Position numbers and translations under genes: made by a program
Shown here: in pieces, positions 62,039 to 64,000 of the stretch
How positions within the stretch are numbered: the stretch's first letter is position 1
Layout: each line of letters starts with the position of its first letter
The notes under the pieces: generated by a model
What the model was told of the DNA's origin: nothing
Seen by the model: only the letters and a program-made list of their open reading frames with translations
Databases searched by the model: none
Assembly: GCF_014203835.1 (NCBI RefSeq)
Contig: NZ_JACHJW010000001.1
Location: 3,360,501 to 3,424,500, forward strand
Length of the DNA: 64,000 nt
Direction of reading: 5' to 3'
DNA from: Micromonospora polyrhachis
GTDB taxonomy: Bacteria; Actinomycetota; Actinomycetes; Mycobacteriales; Micromonosporaceae

Positions 62039-63508
62039 ATGTGGACGCAGCGCGACCAGTTGCAGGCGTACCAGTTCCTGCGTCGCCGACTCGTCTCAGC
62101 GGTGCAGGTGGGTGACGCCAACCATCCGGTATCACCGAGCCGGCGGCTGGTCATCGGCTGCGCGCTGGGCGCCGCTGCCGCGTTGCTGGTGACCGCCGGC
62201 TTCGGTGTGTACGGCTTACTTCGCCCCGGCGCGAACACCGACTGGCGCAAACCCGGCCAGGTGGTGATCGAGAAGGAGACCGGTGCCGCGTACGTGATGG
62301 GGGCCGACGGCCTGCTGCACCCGATGCTCAACTACACCTCGGCCCGGTTGCTCGCAGGTGGCGACGGTACGGCGACCAAGCAGGTATCGCGCAAGTCCAT
62401 GGCGAAGGCACCGCGCGGCGTCCCGCTGGGCATTCCGGGCGCACCGGCCTCCCTGCCGGCGAAGGACCTGTTGACGACCGGCCCGTTCACCGTCTGTGTG
62501 CAACCGCCCCAGGGGCGGCCGGTGGGCAGCCCGCCGGTCACCACCGCCCTGGTCGGGGTGGCCCCGGTGGGCACCCCGGTCGACCCGGCGACGGCCGTGG
62601 TACTGGCCGATTCCGGGGGTGCCCGGTACGTGGCGGTGGCCGGTCGGCGGCATCGGATCGCCGATCAGGGGACGGCCATGGCCCTCGGCTACGACTCGAC
62701 CCGGCCACTACCGGTCAGCGCGGCCTGGCTCAGTGCCGTACCGGCCGGGCCGGACCTGCGCCTGATCACGGTGCCCGAGGTGGGGGAGGCCGGACCGAGG
62801 GTGGGTGACCGGGCCACCCGGGTCGGTCAGGTGCTGGCGGCCACGACCGTTGGTGCCGAAACCCGCTACTACCTGGTACGCGCCGACGGCATCGTCTCGA
62901 TCAGCCAGACCGAGGCGGCGTTGGTGCTCGGTAACCCGGCCAACCGTGCGGCGTACGCCGGTGGCCCGGCCCGTGAGGTGCAGGTGTCGGCCGTGGACAT
63001 GACGGAAGTGGGGGCGGCGTCGGCCGCTTCGGGTGCTTCGGGTGCTTCGGGTGCGGCCCCGGACGGTGGGTCGACCGGTTATCCGCCCCGGCTGGCCCCA
63101 CCGGTCGTGGTGACCGGTGAGCGGGTCGCCACCTGCGCCACCCTTGACGGGGACCGCGCGACGATCCGACTGGCCGGTTCGATCGGCGTACCGACCGGGG
63201 CGCAGCCGGTGGCGGCCGGCGGCGGGACCCAGGCCGACGCGGTGTACGTACCGGCAGGTCGGGCGGCCGTGCTCCGGGACCAGCCCGCCCCGCAGGCCGG
63301 CCTCGGCACCGTATATCTCCTCACCGACCAGGGGGTACGCCATCCGGTGCCGACCGGCGAGGCGTTGAAGGCGCTCGGCTACGGCTCGGTACGCCCGACC
63401 CCGGTGCCGACCTCGGTCCTGGCGTTGTTCCCGACCGGCCCGGTGTTGGACCAGGCCAGTGCGCAACGCACCGCACCGGTGATGCCGGCGATGGAGGCGG
63501 GACGGTGA
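62039..63508 (+). CDS. eccB: EccB, type VII secretion protein
   Basis: The 489-aa protein has a short cytosolic start (MWTQRDQLQAYQFLRRRLVSA), one membrane helix (about 40-62) and a large periplasmic domain with repeated R-type modules (YVMGADGLLHPMLN, YYLVRADGIVSISQ and YLLTDQGVRHPVPT). A Gly/Ala-rich insert (GAASAASGASGASGAA) breaks it near residue 335. ATG 62039 fits the family start. Its stop overlaps the next gene (GTGA). Confidence 0.93.
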   Translation: MWTQRDQLQAYQFLRRRLVSAVQVGDANHPVSPSRRLVIGCALGAAAALLVTAGFGVYGLLRPGANTDWRKPGQVVIEKETGAAYVMGADGLLHPMLNYTSARLLAGGDGTATKQVSRKSMAKAPRGVPLGIPGAPASLPAKDLLTTGPFTVCVQPPQGRPVGSPPVTTALVGVAPVGTPVDPATAVVLADSGGARYVAVAGRRHRIADQGTAMALGYDSTRPLPVSAAWLSAVPAGPDLRLITVPEVGEAGPRVGDRATRVGQVLAATTVGAETRYYLVRADGIVSISQTEAALVLGNPANRAAYAGGPAREVQVSAVDMTEVGAASAASGASGASGAAPDGGSTGYPPRLAPPVVVTGERVATCATLDGDRATIRLAGSIGVPTGAQPVAAGGGTQADAVYVPAGRAAVLRDQPAPQAGLGTVYLLTDQGVRHPVPTGEALKALGYGSVRPTPVPTSVLALFPTGPVLDQASAQRTAPVMPAMEAGR

Positions 63509-64000
63509 GTGGAGTGTCGACGCCGATCGAGGTTTCCGTGGTCGAGGACCACCCGCTCTACCGGGCCGCCCTGGCTCGGGCCCTGGGCGATGCGCCGGAC
63601 GTACGGGTCGACGTGACGGCGCGCTCGGTGGAGGAGTTCGCCGCCTACCGGGTGCCCACCGGTGGCGTGGTGATCCTCGACCTGAAACTGCCCGGGGTGC
63701 ACGACGCGGCGGCGGTGGTCACCGTCGCCGGCATGGGGCACCGGGTGCTGGTCGTCTCGGCCCACGGCGACCAGGCCGACGTGCTGGGCGCGATCGCCGC
63801 TGGGGCGCGGGGCTACCTGACCAAGGACGCCGACGCCGACGAGATTCTGCGGGCCGTCCGCGAGATCGCCGCCGGCAACACGTACGTCTCGCCCACGCTC
63901 GCCTCGATCCTGTTGGACTCGGCCCGGAACCGCCCAGCGGTCTATCGTGTGCCGTTGTCCGACCGGGAGCGGCAGGTGCTGTCGCTGCTGGCCGCCGGTG
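63505..64000 (+). CDS. LuxR/NarL-family response regulator, 3' end outside the window
   Basis: The visible 165 residues form a receiver domain with Asp59 (VVILDLKLPG), conserved VSVVEDH at the start and YLTKDADADEIL near the end, followed by the beginning of a LuxR HTH (LSDRERQVLSLLAAG). It is translationally coupled to eccB and has no kinase next to it. It may pair with the kinase at 43005. Confidence 0.85.
   Translation, partial: MSGVSTPIEVSVVEDHPLYRAALARALGDAPDVRVDVTARSVEEFAAYRVPTGGVVILDLKLPGVHDAAAVVTVAGMGHRVLVVSAHGDQADVLGAIAAGARGYLTKDADADEILRAVREIAAGNTYVSPTLASILLDSARNRPAVYRVPLSDRERQVLSLLAAG

Overview
The window is high-GC DNA from an actinomycete, most likely a member of the Micromonosporaceae (Micromonospora or a close relative). 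This rests on base composition and GTG/ATG start usage, on DUF397 / HTH-DUF5753 regulator pairs, roadblock proteins, an F420-type luciferase-like oxidoreductase, and a type VII (ESX-like) secretion locus with fused EccC. The genus is an inference; no 16S or housekeeping marker is present.

Layout. 1-1.5 kb: the end of a histidine kinase and its LuxR-type regulator. 1.8-7.8 kb: a cell-wall hydrolase block with two paralogous NlpC/P60 endopeptidases around a divergent amidase. The second endopeptidase has a clear c-di-AMP (ydaO) riboswitch. An IS30-type element sits in the loop of the terminator hairpin between the first endopeptidase and the amidase. 7.8-9 kb: dcd and a flavin-type oxidase-like gene, divergent around a near-consensus LexA box. 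9.1-11.3 kb: tandem secreted M43 metalloproteases with a shared promoter motif. 11.5-18.7 kb: tRNA-Gly followed by a decayed integrase tail and a patch of small accessory genes (DUF397, HTH-DUF5753, Cys-rich proteins), which looks like an old genomic island, then three roadblock-like genes. 18.7-20.7 kb: a three-gene WXG-like/membrane/coiled-coil operon with microsatellite repeats. 20.8-36.9 kb: mostly ordinary metabolism and envelope genes (LLM oxidoreductase, questin-oxidase-like protein, phosphoribosyltransferase, RlpA, SpoIIE phosphatase, acyl-CoA dehydrogenase with a TetR-like operator, two DUF6458 proteins, SixA, TrhA, exonuclease, pxpBCA 5-oxoprolinase, thioredoxin-NHL fusion, methyltransferase, penicillin-binding-like hydrolase). 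37-39.6 kb: a second kinase/regulator pair and a membrane protein. 39.7-42.9 kb: an alpha/beta hydrolase split by a TnpB-only IS605-type element that can be removed in silico without a scar.

43-64 kb: a type VII secretion locus. A histidine kinase is translationally coupled to a mycosin in which the Asp, His and Ser of the subtilisin triad all appear to be replaced. A minus-strand block follows, with a DUF1023 hydrolase, four small or large WXG-like proteins and EccC. A plus-strand block carries WXG-like proteins, an 802-aa WXG-like protein, a YbaB homologue and EccD. EccE (minus), EccB (plus) and a response regulator cut by the window edge complete it. EccA and an active mycosin are not seen here. 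EccB, C, D and E would form the inner-membrane translocase and the WXG proteins are candidate substrates. The kinase at one end and the regulator at the other may be a split two-component pair controlling the locus (inference).
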